DNA of 64,000 nt from Chloroflexota bacterium (GCA_025935925.1 JAICUI010000006.1:1-64000); one strand, 5' to 3'. Numbered from the stretch's first letter, positions 25,411-34,621 are shown. Program-made: numbers and translations. Notes: a model not told the origin generated them from the letters alone.

Positions 25411-25416
25411 TAGACT
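25411..25416 (+). promoter_or_regulatory. Candidate -10 box for tRNA-Val
   Basis: GCTAGACTGC lies 21 nt upstream of the tRNA 5' end, a normal distance for a tRNA promoter. The -35 region is not convincing. Confidence 0.4.
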
Positions 25417-25437
25417 GCTGGTCCCTTCGGGGATCCC

Positions 25438-25514
25438 GGGCGATTAGCTCAGTCGGTCAGAGCGCACGGTTCACATCCGTGAGGTCACTGGTTCGAGCCC
25501 AGTATCGCCCACCA
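25438..25514 (+). tRNA. tRNA-Val (anticodon CAC), CCA encoded
   Basis: A full 77-nt cloverleaf. Acceptor GGGCGAT pairs with ATCGCCC, D-stem GCTC/GAGC, anticodon stem CACGG/CCGTG with loop TTCACAT giving anticodon CAC, T-arm ACTGG-TTCGAGC-CCAGT, discriminator A and encoded CCA at 25512-25514. Reads GUG valine codons. Confidence 0.97.
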
Positions 25515-25529
25515 CGCTCGACGCATCGA

Positions 25530-25554
25530 CGGCGGAGCCGGGCCGGCTCCGCCG
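25530..25554 (+). terminator. Terminator after tRNA-Val
   Basis: CGGCGGAGCC (25530-25539) pairs with GGCTCCGCCG (25545-25554), a perfect 10-bp stem with a 5-nt loop, followed by TTTC. It lies 15 nt after the tRNA. Confidence 0.7.
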
Positions 25555-25576
25555 TTTCGCATCCCAGCGGAGCCAC

Positions 25577-26818
25577 GTGAGCCAGCCGACCCCGCCGATC
25601 GCCGCCACCGCCGTGCGCCGGGACGTGACCTGGACCGGCCTCGCGAGCTTCTTCCTCCTCGGCTGGTCCGTGCTCCTCGTCCCGTCCGCGATCCGCGAGA
25701 TCGAGGGGACGTTCGCCCAGACCGACGCCGGGATGGGCCTCGCGTACCTGCTCAACAACCTGCTGTACGTCACCGGCACGCTGTCGGTCGGCTGGATCGC
25801 CGCGCGGCTGCTCCGTGCGCCGGTGCTCGGCGCGGGACCCGGGCTGATCGCCGCCGGGCTCGGCATCGTCGTCGTGGCGCCCGGCTGGCCGGCGTTCCTC
25901 GCCGGCTTCCTCGTGCTCGCCCTCGGCGCGGGGCTCATCGACTCGGGCGTGAACGCGCTGTTCATGGACCTGTACGAGGGCAGGAACGCGGGCGCGCTCA
26001 ACCGCCTCCACCTGTTCTTCGCGCTCGGCGCGCTGGCGAGCCCGCTCGCGATGGGCGCGACGATCGCGAGCGGCGCGCCGTGGCAGTCGCTGCCGGCCGC
26101 GACGGCGCTCGCGGCGGTGCCGATCGCGCTCGCGCTCGCGACGCGCCGGGTGCCGCCGGTCCACGCCGAGGCGGCGGATGGGCGCCCGGCGGACGTGGCC
26201 GAGCCGGGCGGCCGGCGGCGGCGCATCCCGCTGCCGCTGCTCGGCCTCGCGGTCGCGATCGCGATGTACGTCGCGTCCGAGATCGGGGTGTCGAACTGGC
26301 TCGTCCGGTACCTCGACGCGGCGCCGGTCGAGCAGGCGACCCTGGCCCTGTCGCTGTTCTGGGCCGGGATCGCCCTCGGCCGCTTCGTGTCGTCGCTGAT
26401 CGCGGACCGGGTCGGGGCCGTCCGCTACGCCGCGGCGTGGACGACCGCGGCCGGGATCGCCATCGTCGCGTCGCTGCTCGCGCCGACGGTGCCCCTCGCC
26501 ATCGCCTGCTTCGGGATCGCCGGCTTCGCCGCGGGACCGACGTACCCGATGATCGTCGCCATCGGCGGCCAGCTGTTCCCGGGCCGTTCGAGCCTCGTGA
26601 GCGGCGTTCTCGTGTCGGCGGCGATGGTCGGGTCGATCGTCTATCCGCCGCTGATGGGCGTCCTGTCCGACGCGGTCGGGCTCCGGGTCGGGATGCTCGG
26701 AGCGGGGCTCGCGATGCTGGTGTCCGCCGTCGCGATCCTCGTCGCCGCGCGTCTCGCGCGCCGGGACGGGATCGGCCTGCGCCTCGAGGACGCGCCCGTC
26801 CTGACCGCGATTCGCTGA
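25577..26818 (+). CDS. MFS transporter
   Basis: 413 residues with about twelve membrane helices split 6+6 by a central basic loop (about residues 190-218). It resembles the sugar/FucP-like side of the major facilitator superfamily, with acidic and polar residues in helices (DSGVNALFMDLYEG, GRFVSSLIADRVG). Substrate not predictable. GTG start 25577, straight after the tRNA terminator; stands alone. Confidence 0.82.
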   Translation: MSQPTPPIAATAVRRDVTWTGLASFFLLGWSVLLVPSAIREIEGTFAQTDAGMGLAYLLNNLLYVTGTLSVGWIAARLLRAPVLGAGPGLIAAGLGIVVVAPGWPAFLAGFLVLALGAGLIDSGVNALFMDLYEGRNAGALNRLHLFFALGALASPLAMGATIASGAPWQSLPAATALAAVPIALALATRRVPPVHAEAADGRPADVAEPGGRRRRIPLPLLGLAVAIAMYVASEIGVSNWLVRYLDAAPVEQATLALSLFWAGIALGRFVSSLIADRVGAVRYAAAWTTAAGIAIVASLLAPTVPLAIACFGIAGFAAGPTYPMIVAIGGQLFPGRSSLVSGVLVSAAMVGSIVYPPLMGVLSDAVGLRVGMLGAGLAMLVSAVAILVAARLARRDGIGLRLEDAPVLTAIR

Positions 26819-26923
26819 CGGCCCGGTGCGGCGTCACACCGCCGGCGGGCGCGGCGTCGGACGGGTGCACGAGCCTCCTCGTTGCGCGGACTCTCCTCCC
26901 CGCGCCGCGAGGCCGTCGAATCA

Positions 26924-26952
26924 CGAGGCCCCCTGACTGGCAGGGGGCCTCG
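26924..26952. terminator. Bidirectional terminator between MFS gene and aconitase
   Basis: CGAGGCCCCCTG (26924-26935) pairs with CAGGGGGCCTCG (26941-26952), a 12-bp stem with a 5-nt loop, between two convergent genes and followed on the plus side by a short T-rich stretch (GATGTTTG). Confidence 0.8.
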
Positions 26953-26972
26953 CGATGTTTGCGGGGACGGGT

Positions 26973-29642
26973 TCAGCTCGTGGCGAGGCGTCGCAGCACG
27001 GCGGCCAGGATCCCGCCCTGGCGCAGGTAGTCGACCTCGATCGGGCCGTCCAGCCGGGCGATCGCCCGGAACGTCCGCTCCGACCCGTCCGTGGCGCGGG
27101 CCACGACCGCGACGGTCTGTCGCGGGCCGAGCGACGCGAGGCCCTGGATCGTGAAGCTCTCCGTCCCGCTGAGCCCGAGCGACGTGGCGGACTCACCGGG
27201 CAGGAACTGCAGCGGCAGCACCCCCATGCCGACGAGGTTCGAGCGGTGGATCCGCTCGTAGCTCTCGGCGACGACGGCCCGGATCCCGAGCAGCGTCGTG
27301 CCCTTGGCCGCCCAGTCCCGGGATGAGCCCGAGCCGTACTCTCGGCCCGCGAGGACGATGAGCGGCACGCCCTCGTCGCGGTAGCGCATCGCCGCATCGT
27401 AGATGAACGTTCGCTCGCCATCGGGCAGGTGCAGCGTGTACGGCCCCTCGGTGCCGTCGACCAGCCGGTTGCGCAGCCGGATGTTGCCGAACGTGCCGCG
27501 CATCATCACCTCGTGGTGACCGCGCCGCGCCCCGTACTGGTTGAACTCGACCGGCGTCACGCCGTGCTCCTGGAGCCACGTGCCGGCGGGCGACCAGGCC
27601 GGGATCGACCCGGCGGGGCTGATGTGGTCGGTCGTCACGGAGTCGCCGAGCACGAGCAGCGCGCGCGCGTCGACGATGTCGGTGAGCGGCGCGGGCGTCG
27701 GGGTCAGCCCGGCGAAGAACGGCGGGCTCGCGATGTACGTGGACGCCTCGTCCCAGGCGTACCGGTCCCCGTCGGGGATGGGCAGCGACCTCCACCGCTC
27801 GTCGCCCTCGAAGACCACGGCGTAGGTGTCGCGGAACAGCTGCGGGTCGATCGAGCCGTCGATGACCTCCTTGACCTCCTCGGGCGACGGCCAGATGTCG
27901 GCGAGCATGACCGGCGTCCCGTCGGACGCCGTGCCCAGCGGCTCGGTCGTGAGGTCGACGTCCATCCGCCCGGCCAGCGCGTACGCGACGACGAGCGGCG
28001 GCGAGGCGAGGTACGCGGCACGCGCGAGCGGGTGCACGCGGCCCTCGAAGTTGCGGTTCCCGGACAGCACGGCGGCCACGACGAGCTCGTCGGCCTCGAT
28101 CTCCCGCGCGATGGCGTCGTCGAGGGGGCCGCTGTTGCCGATGCACGTCGTGCAGCCGTACCCGGCGAGCGCGAAGCCGAGCTCCGCGAGCGGCGCCATC
28201 AGCCCGGCCCGCTCCAGGTAGCCGGTGACCGCCTTGGAGCCGGGTGCGAGCGACGTCTTCGCGATCGGCGACGGCCGGAGGCCGCGGGCGACGGCGTTGC
28301 GGGCGAGCAGCCCGGCGCCGACCATGACCGCCGGGTTCGACGTGTTGGTGCACGAGGTGATCGCCGCGATGACCACGGACCCGTGCCCGAGCTCCGCGGT
28401 CGCGCCGCCGACGTCGACCGGCTTGGGTGGGACGCCGACGGTCTGCGGGTACGCCTGCCGGAAGTTGGCGGCGACGCCGCCGAGCGCGACCCGGTCCTGG
28501 GGGCGGCGAGGGCCGGCAAGCGACGGCTCGACGGTGCCGAGATCGAGCTCGAGGAGGGCGTCGAACTCGGGGCCGTCGCCCGGCTCGCGCCACAGGCCCT
28601 GCTCCTTGGCGTAGCGCTCGACGAGGTCGACGCGCTCGGGCGCGCGGCCGGTGAGGCGCAGGTACGCGATCGTCTCCTCGTCGATCGGGAAGAGCGTCGT
28701 GGTCGCCCCGAACTCGGGGCTCATGTTCGAGATCGTCGCGCGGTCCGCGAGCGTCAGGCCCGCGAGGCCGTCGCCGGCGAACTCCACGAATGCGCCGACG
28801 ACCCCGAACGCGCGCAGCATCTCGGTGATGACGAGCACGAGATCCGTCGCGGTCGTCGCCGACGGCAGCTCGCCGCTCAGGCGGACCCCGACGACGCGCG
28901 GCATCGGCTGGTACAGCGGCTGGCCGAGGAGGACCGCCTCGGCCTCGATGCCGCCGACGCCGTAGCCCAGGACGCCGAGGCCGTTGACCATCGTCGTGTG
29001 CGAGTCCGTCCCGACGAGCGTGTCGGGAAAGGCGACGCGGCCGCCGTCGTCGGGGCGGTCCGCCACGACCGTCGAGAGGTACTCGAGGTTGACCTGGTGG
29101 ACGATCCCGGTGCCCGGGGGCACGACGCGCAGGTCACGGAACGCCGTCTGCGCCCAGCGAAGAAGCTGGTAGCGCTCGCCGTTGCGGTCGTACTCGCGGC
29201 CGACGTTGAACGCGAAGGCCCCCGAGCCGCCCCAGGCGTCGACCTGGACCGAGTGGTCGATCACGAGGTCCGCCGGCACGAGCGGGTTGACCTTCGCCGG
29301 GTCGCCGCCGAGGTCCGCCATCGCGTCGCGCATCGCGGCGAGGTCGACGACCGCGGGGACGCCGGTGAAGTCCTGGAGCACGACTCGGCCGGGCATGAAC
29401 GGGACCTCGGCCTCGCCGGCGCCGCCGGGCCGCCACGCGGCGAGCGTCGTGACGTCGGCCTCGCTCACCACGCCGCCGCCGGCGTGGCGGAGCGCGTTCT
29501 CGAGCAGGATCTTGAGGGTGACCGGCGCGCGGCCGAGGTCGATGCCGAGCTCGACGCCAGCGTCGCGCAACGCGGACAGCCGGTACAGGTCGGGAAGGCC
29601 GGGCCCGAGGGAGGCCCGGGAGCCGAACGCGTTCGTAGGCAC
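26973..29642 (-). CDS. acnA: Aconitate hydratase A
   Basis: 889 residues, normal for the AcnA/IRP-type aconitase. Interconverts citrate and isocitrate in the TCA cycle. The [4Fe-4S] cysteines are visible: Cys431 in SCTNTSNP, and Cys497 and Cys500 in GCTTCIGNSG. Other hallmarks: VDHSVQVD-like IDHSVQVDAWG, GTDSHTTMVNGLG, NFEGRVHP, TDHISPAG and the C-terminal swivel GREYGSGSSRDWAAKG. GTG start at 29642, about 8 nt after GGAGA; an upstream in-frame extension lacks family support. Monocistronic, flanked by a divergent gene. Confidence 0.95.
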   Translation of the reverse strand: MPTNAFGSRASLGPGLPDLYRLSALRDAGVELGIDLGRAPVTLKILLENALRHAGGGVVSEADVTTLAAWRPGGAGEAEVPFMPGRVVLQDFTGVPAVVDLAAMRDAMADLGGDPAKVNPLVPADLVIDHSVQVDAWGGSGAFAFNVGREYDRNGERYQLLRWAQTAFRDLRVVPPGTGIVHQVNLEYLSTVVADRPDDGGRVAFPDTLVGTDSHTTMVNGLGVLGYGVGGIEAEAVLLGQPLYQPMPRVVGVRLSGELPSATTATDLVLVITEMLRAFGVVGAFVEFAGDGLAGLTLADRATISNMSPEFGATTTLFPIDEETIAYLRLTGRAPERVDLVERYAKEQGLWREPGDGPEFDALLELDLGTVEPSLAGPRRPQDRVALGGVAANFRQAYPQTVGVPPKPVDVGGATAELGHGSVVIAAITSCTNTSNPAVMVGAGLLARNAVARGLRPSPIAKTSLAPGSKAVTGYLERAGLMAPLAELGFALAGYGCTTCIGNSGPLDDAIAREIEADELVVAAVLSGNRNFEGRVHPLARAAYLASPPLVVAYALAGRMDVDLTTEPLGTASDGTPVMLADIWPSPEEVKEVIDGSIDPQLFRDTYAVVFEGDERWRSLPIPDGDRYAWDEASTYIASPPFFAGLTPTPAPLTDIVDARALLVLGDSVTTDHISPAGSIPAWSPAGTWLQEHGVTPVEFNQYGARRGHHEVMMRGTFGNIRLRNRLVDGTEGPYTLHLPDGERTFIYDAAMRYRDEGVPLIVLAGREYGSGSSRDWAAKGTTLLGIRAVVAESYERIHRSNLVGMGVLPLQFLPGESATSLGLSGTESFTIQGLASLGPRQTVAVVARATDGSERTFRAIARLDGPIEVDYLRQGGILAAVLRRLATS

Positions 29643-29772
29643 GTCAGATCTCCACTGCTGGGTGGGATCGGGCGATGAGGGTGCGCCCTCGAACCGCTCG
29701 TTACACTCGTTGGGTGGAAGCGTACCTCGCCCGTCGCGCACCGGTCGCGCGGATCGTTTCCGGCCTGCATCG

Positions 29773-30837
29773 ATGAGGGCGTGGGACCGCGGCGACGAGG
29801 TCCTCGCCGAGCGGGCCCGCCAGCGCGAGGAGGCGGACGCCGAGACGCTCGAAGAGCTCGAGCGGGAGGGCATCGAGCTCGACCCGGTGACGCCGGGCAC
29901 CCACCGCCACGGCGACCTCGAACATCCGAGCGACCACGCGCACCCGCATGCGCACAGCGAGCCCGGCGAGCGTCCCGTGACCGGGATCATCGGCGCGGGC
30001 GCGGTCGGCCTGGCGCTCGGGATCGCCCTCGACCGCGCGGGCTGGCCCGTGCAGGCGGTGGCGTCGCGCGATGCCGCCCGGCGCGACCGGTTCCGCGATG
30101 CGCTCGGCGCGCGCGTGCGCGCCTTCGCCGAGCCGACGGCCCTCGTGGACGACGTCGAGCTCGTGATCCTGGCCGTGCCCGACGACGTCGTCGCGCCGCT
30201 GGCGGCGACGCTCCGGCTGTACGCCGGCCAGGCGATCGTCCACACCAGCGGCGTGCTCGGCGCGGACGCACTGGCGCCGGCGCTCGGTGCCGGGAGCCAG
30301 GCGGGCGGGTTCCACCCGCTCGTGGCGTTCGCGGATCTCGAGCGCGCGCTCGCGTCGCTGCCCGGAGCGACGGTCGCGATCGAGGGCGATGACGACCTGG
30401 TCGCGCACCTCGCCGACATGGCGGAGGCCATCGGCGCCGTGCCGGTTCGCCTTGTGGCCGGATCGAAGGCGGCCTACCACGCCGCCGCCGTGATGGCCGC
30501 GGGCGGCGTCGTGGCGCTGCTTGACGTCATCCGCGAGATCGCCGCCGCCACGGGCCTGGACGAGGCGGGCGCGCTGCGGATCTACCTGCCGCTGGTCGAG
30601 CAGACGATCGCGAACGCGCGAGCGCTGGGCGTGGCGGGATCGCTGACGGGTCCCGCGCCGCGCGGGGACGCCGGCACGATCGGGCTGCACCTCGCGGCGC
30701 TCGACACGGACGCGGCCGCCGCGAAAGCCGTCTACCGGGCGCTGCTGGAGCGCGACGTCGTGATCGCGGAGGGCCGTGGCTCGCTCGCACCGGATGCCGC
30801 AAAGCGCCTCCGCACCGCACTTGCAGGCGACCGGTGA
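29773..30837 (+). CDS. Rossmann-fold DUF2520 protein with His-rich N-terminus
   Basis: 354 residues from ATG 29773. Core from about residue 69 on: GIIGAGAVGLALGIAL nucleotide-binding loop, a Rossmann domain, HTSGVLGA, GGFHPLVAFAD, then a helical DUF2520 domain (SKAAYHAAAVMAAGGVVALLDVI). The family resembles ketopantoate-type dehydrogenases; activity not known. The first 68 residues are charged, with a His cluster (HRHGDLEHPSDHAHPHAH). The upstream part keeps a GC-rich third codon position, so it looks coding, though GTG 29977 would give the usual family start. Confidence 0.8.
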   Translation: MRAWDRGDEVLAERARQREEADAETLEELEREGIELDPVTPGTHRHGDLEHPSDHAHPHAHSEPGERPVTGIIGAGAVGLALGIALDRAGWPVQAVASRDAARRDRFRDALGARVRAFAEPTALVDDVELVILAVPDDVVAPLAATLRLYAGQAIVHTSGVLGADALAPALGAGSQAGGFHPLVAFADLERALASLPGATVAIEGDDDLVAHLADMAEAIGAVPVRLVAGSKAAYHAAAVMAAGGVVALLDVIREIAAATGLDEAGALRIYLPLVEQTIANARALGVAGSLTGPAPRGDAGTIGLHLAALDTDAAAAKAVYRALLERDVVIAEGRGSLAPDAAKRLRTALAGDR

Positions 30838-30848
30838 CGCGGTAGGAT
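30821..30848 (+). promoter_or_regulatory. Promoter candidate for mini-ORF/Nudix/gcv transcript
   Basis: TTGCAG (30821-30826), 16-nt spacer, TAGGAT (30843-30848). It overlaps the end of the DUF2520 gene. The -10 box ends 6 nt before ATG 30855, so the transcript would begin at or next to that ATG. Confidence 0.5.
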
Positions 30849-30854
30849 GCGGAC

Positions 30855-31172
30855 ATGCAGCACAGCATCGTGACCCGCCACGCGGCGTGGCCGGCCCGGT
30901 ACGTCCACCCGGGTCCCAGGGTTCGCGAGCGGCACCTCGGCCTGCACGGCCGGCACGGCTTCACCGCCGCTCCAACGCAGTCCACGGTGCTGCGCCACAC
31001 GCCAGTCGGGCCGCTCACGGCCCTGCGCGCCCCGTGGCGCTCCCTCGTCATCGCGCCCGTCCGTCCGGCGACGCAGGGCCGGCCGCGACCGGCAGCCGCG
31101 ATGTCCTGGACGAGCTCCGACCGCGGCGGGGGGCCGCGGCGCGAGTCGCTGGCGCCGGCGTGGCGCGCCTGA
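30855..31172 (+). CDS. Possible leaderless ORF ahead of Nudix gene
   Basis: 105 codons encoding an Arg/Pro/His-rich protein that I do not recognise, with no domain or membrane helix. Support: a promoter placed for leaderless translation at ATG 30855, strongly G/C third codon positions across the frame, and a stop that overlaps the Nudix GTG by 13 nt. Against: composition typical of spurious frames in GC-rich DNA. It fills the 322-nt gap between the DUF2520 and Nudix genes, where nothing else is seen. Confidence 0.35.
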   Translation: MQHSIVTRHAAWPARYVHPGPRVRERHLGLHGRHGFTAAPTQSTVLRHTPVGPLTALRAPWRSLVIAPVRPATQGRPRPAAAMSWTSSDRGGGPRRESLAPAWRA

Positions 31173-31630
31173 GGGAGGCCACCGCCACCTCCGCGGGTGG
31201 GATCGTCATCCGGTTCGTCGACGGGGCGCCGCAGCTCGTGGTCGGCAAGCGTCGTCGCGAGCGCGACGGGGTGACGTGGACGCTGCCCAAGGGCACGCCC
31301 CACAAGGTCGAGACCACCGAGGAGACGGCGGTCCGCGAGGTGCGCGAGGAGACGGGGCTCGACGTCCGCATCGTCCGCCGCTTCGACAGCATCGAGTACG
31401 TGTTCGCCCAGGGTCGCACGCGGATCCACAAGACGGTGCACTACTTCCTGATGATCCCGGTCGGCGGCGACCTCGAGCGCCACGACCACGAGTTCGACGA
31501 GGTGCGCTGGATCGGGTTCGACGACGCGGCGACGATGCTCACGTTCGAGACGGAGCGGGCGCTCGTCGCGCGCGCGGGGGCCGCTGCCACGGCGGGCGGC
31601 TTCCCGGGCGCCGAGCCCCTGGCGTCATGA
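31160..31630 (+). CDS. Nudix hydrolase
   Basis: 156 residues from GTG 31160. The Nudix box fits exactly: Gly45, Glu51, then REVREETG at 59-66 (Gx5Ex7REUxEExGU), binding Mg2+ for cleavage of a nucleoside diphosphate linked to X. Preceded by SAGGIVIRFVDGAPQLVVGKRRRERDGVTWTLPKG, as in bis-phosphate/MutT-type members. Substrate unknown. Its TGA overlaps the gcvT ATG, so it belongs to the gcv operon. Confidence 0.88.
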   Translation: MARLREATATSAGGIVIRFVDGAPQLVVGKRRRERDGVTWTLPKGTPHKVETTEETAVREVREETGLDVRIVRRFDSIEYVFAQGRTRIHKTVHYFLMIPVGGDLERHDHEFDEVRWIGFDDAATMLTFETERALVARAGAAATAGGFPGAEPLAS

Positions 31631-32742
31631 CGCAATCGCCGCTCCCGGTCGCGACGCCGACCCCGCTGCTCGACCGCCACGAGGCGCTCGGCGCGCGCGT
31701 GATCGAGTTCGCGGGCTGGCAGATGCCCGTGTCGTATGCCGGCATCATCGAGGAGCACCGCGCCGTCCGGCAGGCCGCCGGGCTGTTCGACCTGTCGCAC
31801 ATGGGCGAGCTGGTGGTCGAGGGACCGGAGGCCGGCGCCGGCCTCGCCGCCGCGCTCGTCTCGGACCCGCCGTCGCTCGCGGTCGGGCGAGCCCAGTACT
31901 CGATGATCTGCGCCACGGACGGGGGGATCCTCGACGATCTCATCGTGTACCGCGTCGCGCCGGAGCGGTTCATGGTCGTCGCCAACGCCGGCAACGCCCG
32001 CGTCGTGTCCGACACGCTGGCGGAGCGGCTCGCGGGCAAGGCGGCGGTGCTCGACGACCGGAGCCTGGCCACGGGTCTCGTCGCGATCCAGGGCCCGCGC
32101 TCGGTGGCGATCCTCCAGCCGCTGACGGACGTCGACCTCGGGTCGATCCGCTACTACGGGATCGCCGACGGCACCGTCGCCGGGATCCCGGCATCGATCG
32201 CGCGAACCGGGTACACCGGCGAGGACGGCTTCGAGCTGTTCGTCGACGTCCACCGCACCGGGGACGCGTGGGACGCGGTCCTCGAGGCGGGCCGCCCGGC
32301 TGGCCTCGTCCCCGTGGGCCTCGGCGCCCGGGACACGCTCCGCCTCGAGGCCGGCATGCCGCTCTACGGCAACGAGCTGGACCGGTCGACGAACCCCTAC
32401 GAGGCGGGCCTCGGCCGCGTCGTCAAGCTCGACAAGCAGGGCGACTTCGCCGGGCGTGCGGCGCTCGAGAAGGTCGCGCGCGAGGGACCCGGGCGCCGGC
32501 TCGCCGGCCTCGTGGTGCGCGGGCGCGGGATCGCGCGCCACGGCTACCCGGTGCTCGACGCCGACGGCCGGACCGGCGAGGTGACGTCCGGCACGATGTC
32601 GCCGACGCTCGGCGACGCGATCGCGATGGCGTACGTCGCGCCCGACCAGGTCGAACCCGGTACGATGCTGGACGTGGAGATCCGGGAGGCCCGTGTGCCG
32701 GCCGAGGTCGTGTCGCTCCCGTTCTACCGCCGGCCTGCGTGA
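31627..32742 (+). CDS. gcvT: Glycine cleavage system T protein (aminomethyltransferase)
   Basis: 371 residues. Transfers the methylene group from the aminomethyl-lipoyl H protein to tetrahydrofolate and releases ammonia. N-terminal TPLLDRHEALGARVIEFAGWQMPVSYAGIIEEH, FDLSHMGE, SIARTGYTGEDGFELFV, GLGARDTLRLEAGMPLYGNEL and the C-terminal beta-barrel VTSGTMSPTLGDAIAMAYV are typical. Starts inside the Nudix stop. Confidence 0.95.
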   Translation: MTQSPLPVATPTPLLDRHEALGARVIEFAGWQMPVSYAGIIEEHRAVRQAAGLFDLSHMGELVVEGPEAGAGLAAALVSDPPSLAVGRAQYSMICATDGGILDDLIVYRVAPERFMVVANAGNARVVSDTLAERLAGKAAVLDDRSLATGLVAIQGPRSVAILQPLTDVDLGSIRYYGIADGTVAGIPASIARTGYTGEDGFELFVDVHRTGDAWDAVLEAGRPAGLVPVGLGARDTLRLEAGMPLYGNELDRSTNPYEAGLGRVVKLDKQGDFAGRAALEKVAREGPGRRLAGLVVRGRGIARHGYPVLDADGRTGEVTSGTMSPTLGDAIAMAYVAPDQVEPGTMLDVEIREARVPAEVVSLPFYRRPA

Positions 32743-32826
32743 AGGCCCGCCGGCGGGTTGCCGGCCGTCGAACCAGCGCGCGTCGCGGCCGCCGCGGCCG
32801 GGCGCACCACGGAGGAACCGCCTGCG

Positions 32827-33207
32827 ATGGTCCCCGGCGACCTGCGCTACACCAAGGACCACGAGTGGATCCGGGTCGAGGGCGACGAGGCCCTCGTGGG
32901 GATCACCGAGTACGCCGCCGACCAGCTCGGCGACATCGTGTTCGTGGAGCTCCCGGACGTCGGCCGCGCCCTCGATGCGCACGCCACGTTCGGGGTCGTC
33001 GAGTCGGTGAAGGCCGTGAGCGACCTCTACGCGCCGATCGGCGGCGAGGTGGTGGCGACCAACGACGCGCTGTCGGGGAGGCCGGAGCTCGTCAACGACG
33101 ACCCGTACGGCGAGGGGTGGATGCTGCGCGTCAGGCTCGCCGACGCGGCGCAGGCGGAGGGCCTCCTCGACGCCGCGGCGTACGAGCAGCTGATCGCCGA
33201 GGGCTGA
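32827..33207 (+). CDS. gcvH: Glycine cleavage system H protein
   Basis: 126 residues from ATG 32827, placed after GGAGGA (32811-32816). An upstream in-frame ATG would add 23 residues that the family lacks. Lipoyl carrier: [40 protein letters not shown], with the lipoylated Lys62 in [14 protein letters not shown]. Carries the aminomethyl group between P, T and L proteins. Four nt before gcvPA. Confidence 0.95.
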   Translation: MVPGDLRYTKDHEWIRVEGDEALVGITEYAADQLGDIVFVELPDVGRALDAHATFGVVESVKAVSDLYAPIGGEVVATNDALSGRPELVNDDPYGEGWMLRVRLADAAQAEGLLDAAAYEQLIAEG

Positions 33208-33211
33208 CGAG

Positions 33212-34621
33212 GTGCCCTACGGCCCGCACACGGCCGACGACCGGGCGCGGATGCTGGCCCGGATCGGGATCGACGCGGTCGACCGGCTGTTCGACGACAT
33301 TCCGGCCGACCTGCGGTCCGGACCGCTCCGCCTCGACCCGCCCGAGCCGGAGCTCGAGCTCACGGCGCGCCTCGTCGCCCTGGCCGGGCGCAACCGCGTC
33401 GACCTCGCCTCGTTCCTGGGCGCTGGCGCGTACCGGCACTGGACGCCGCCCGTCGTCGACCAGCTGCTGCTGCGCGGCGAGTGGTACACGGCCTACACGC
33501 CGTACCAGCCCGAGGTGAGCCAGGGGACGCTGCAGTCGATCTACGAGTACCAGTCGCTGCTCGCCGAGCTCACCGGGCTCGACGTCGTGTCCGCGTCGCA
33601 CTACGACGGCGGCGCCGCGACGGCCGAAGCGGCGCTGATGACGTGCCGCGCGACGCGCCGCGAGCGGCTGCTCGTCTCGCGCGCCGTCCACCCGCACTAC
33701 CGCGAGACGCTCGCGACCTACGCGCGCGGCGCGGGCCTCACGGTCGAGGAGATCCCGCTGGTTCCCGACGGCGACGCCGCCGGAACGACCGACCTCGACG
33801 CGCTCGGCCGCCTCCTGGGCGACGCCGAACGGCCGGTGGCCGGGGTGGTGGCGGCCCAGCCCAACGTGCTCGGGCTGCTGGAGGAGATGCCGGCGATCGG
33901 CGCAGCCGCGCATGCGGCCGGCGCGCTGTTCGTCGCGGTCGTCGAGCCCGTGTCCCTCGCGGTGCTCGCGCCGCCCGGCGAGTACGGCGCCGACATCGCG
34001 GCGGGGGAGGGCCAGCCGCTCGGCATCCCGCTCCAGTACGGCGGCCCGTATCTCGGGATCGTGGCCTGCACCGAGCCGCTGATCCGCCAGATCCCGGGCC
34101 GGCTCGTGGGGATGACGACGGATCTCGACGGCAAGCGCGCGTTCGTGATGACGATGCGGGCGCGCGAGCAGGACATCCGTCGCGAGAAGGCCGCGAGCAA
34201 CATCTGCACCAACCAGGCCCTGCTCGCGCTCGCGGCGTCGATCTACCTCGCCGCGATCGGTCCGCACGGGCTGCGCGACGTCGCCGCGTCGGGCGCGGCC
34301 CGTGCCACGGAGCTCGAGGCGGCCCTCGCCGCCGCGGGCGCCCCCCGGATCCACGCGGGCGCGTACCTCAACGAGCTCGTCGTGCGGGTCCCGGACGCCG
34401 GCGCGGTCCATGCGCGGCTCCTCGAGCGCGGCGTCCTCGCCGGAATCCCCACGGCGCACCTCCTGCCGGGTGAGCCCGGTCTCGAGGATGGCCTGCTCGT
34501 GTGCGCGACGGAGGTCACGACGACGGCCGACATCGAGCGGTTCGCGGGTGCGCTGCGCGACGAGCTCGGTGCATCGTCCACGAACGGCACCGCCCAGTCG
34601 CCTGTCGCGGGCGCCGCCTGA
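33212..34621 (+). CDS. gcvPA: Glycine dehydrogenase (decarboxylating) subunit 1
   Basis: 469 residues. The N-terminal half of a split P protein, which with GcvPB decarboxylates glycine and loads the H protein. Typical: HTADDRARMLARIG, FDDIPADLR, FLGAGAYRHWTPPVVDQLLLRGEWYTAYTPYQPEVSQGTLQ, YDGGAATAEAALM, REKAASNICTNQALLALAASIYL. It has no PLP Lys of its own, as expected. GTG start. Confidence 0.95.
   Translation: MPYGPHTADDRARMLARIGIDAVDRLFDDIPADLRSGPLRLDPPEPELELTARLVALAGRNRVDLASFLGAGAYRHWTPPVVDQLLLRGEWYTAYTPYQPEVSQGTLQSIYEYQSLLAELTGLDVVSASHYDGGAATAEAALMTCRATRRERLLVSRAVHPHYRETLATYARGAGLTVEEIPLVPDGDAAGTTDLDALGRLLGDAERPVAGVVAAQPNVLGLLEEMPAIGAAAHAAGALFVAVVEPVSLAVLAPPGEYGADIAAGEGQPLGIPLQYGGPYLGIVACTEPLIRQIPGRLVGMTTDLDGKRAFVMTMRAREQDIRREKAASNICTNQALLALAASIYLAAIGPHGLRDVAASGAARATELEAALAAAGAPRIHAGAYLNELVVRVPDAGAVHARLLERGVLAGIPTAHLLPGEPGLEDGLLVCATEVTTTADIERFAGALRDELGASSTNGTAQSPVAGAA

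Noticed and set aside
27429..29678. Very long open frame antisense to aconitase, and similar long frames opposite most genes
   Set aside because: Composition is dominated by Arg, Val, Asp and Gly with no motif, and the opposite strand encodes a complete aconitase. Such mirror frames are expected in very GC-rich coding DNA.
30838..31160. Glycine riboswitch upstream of the gcv genes
   Set aside because: I looked for a paired aptamer core ahead of the Nudix-gcv operon and saw none; the stretch instead looks like a promoter plus an open frame.
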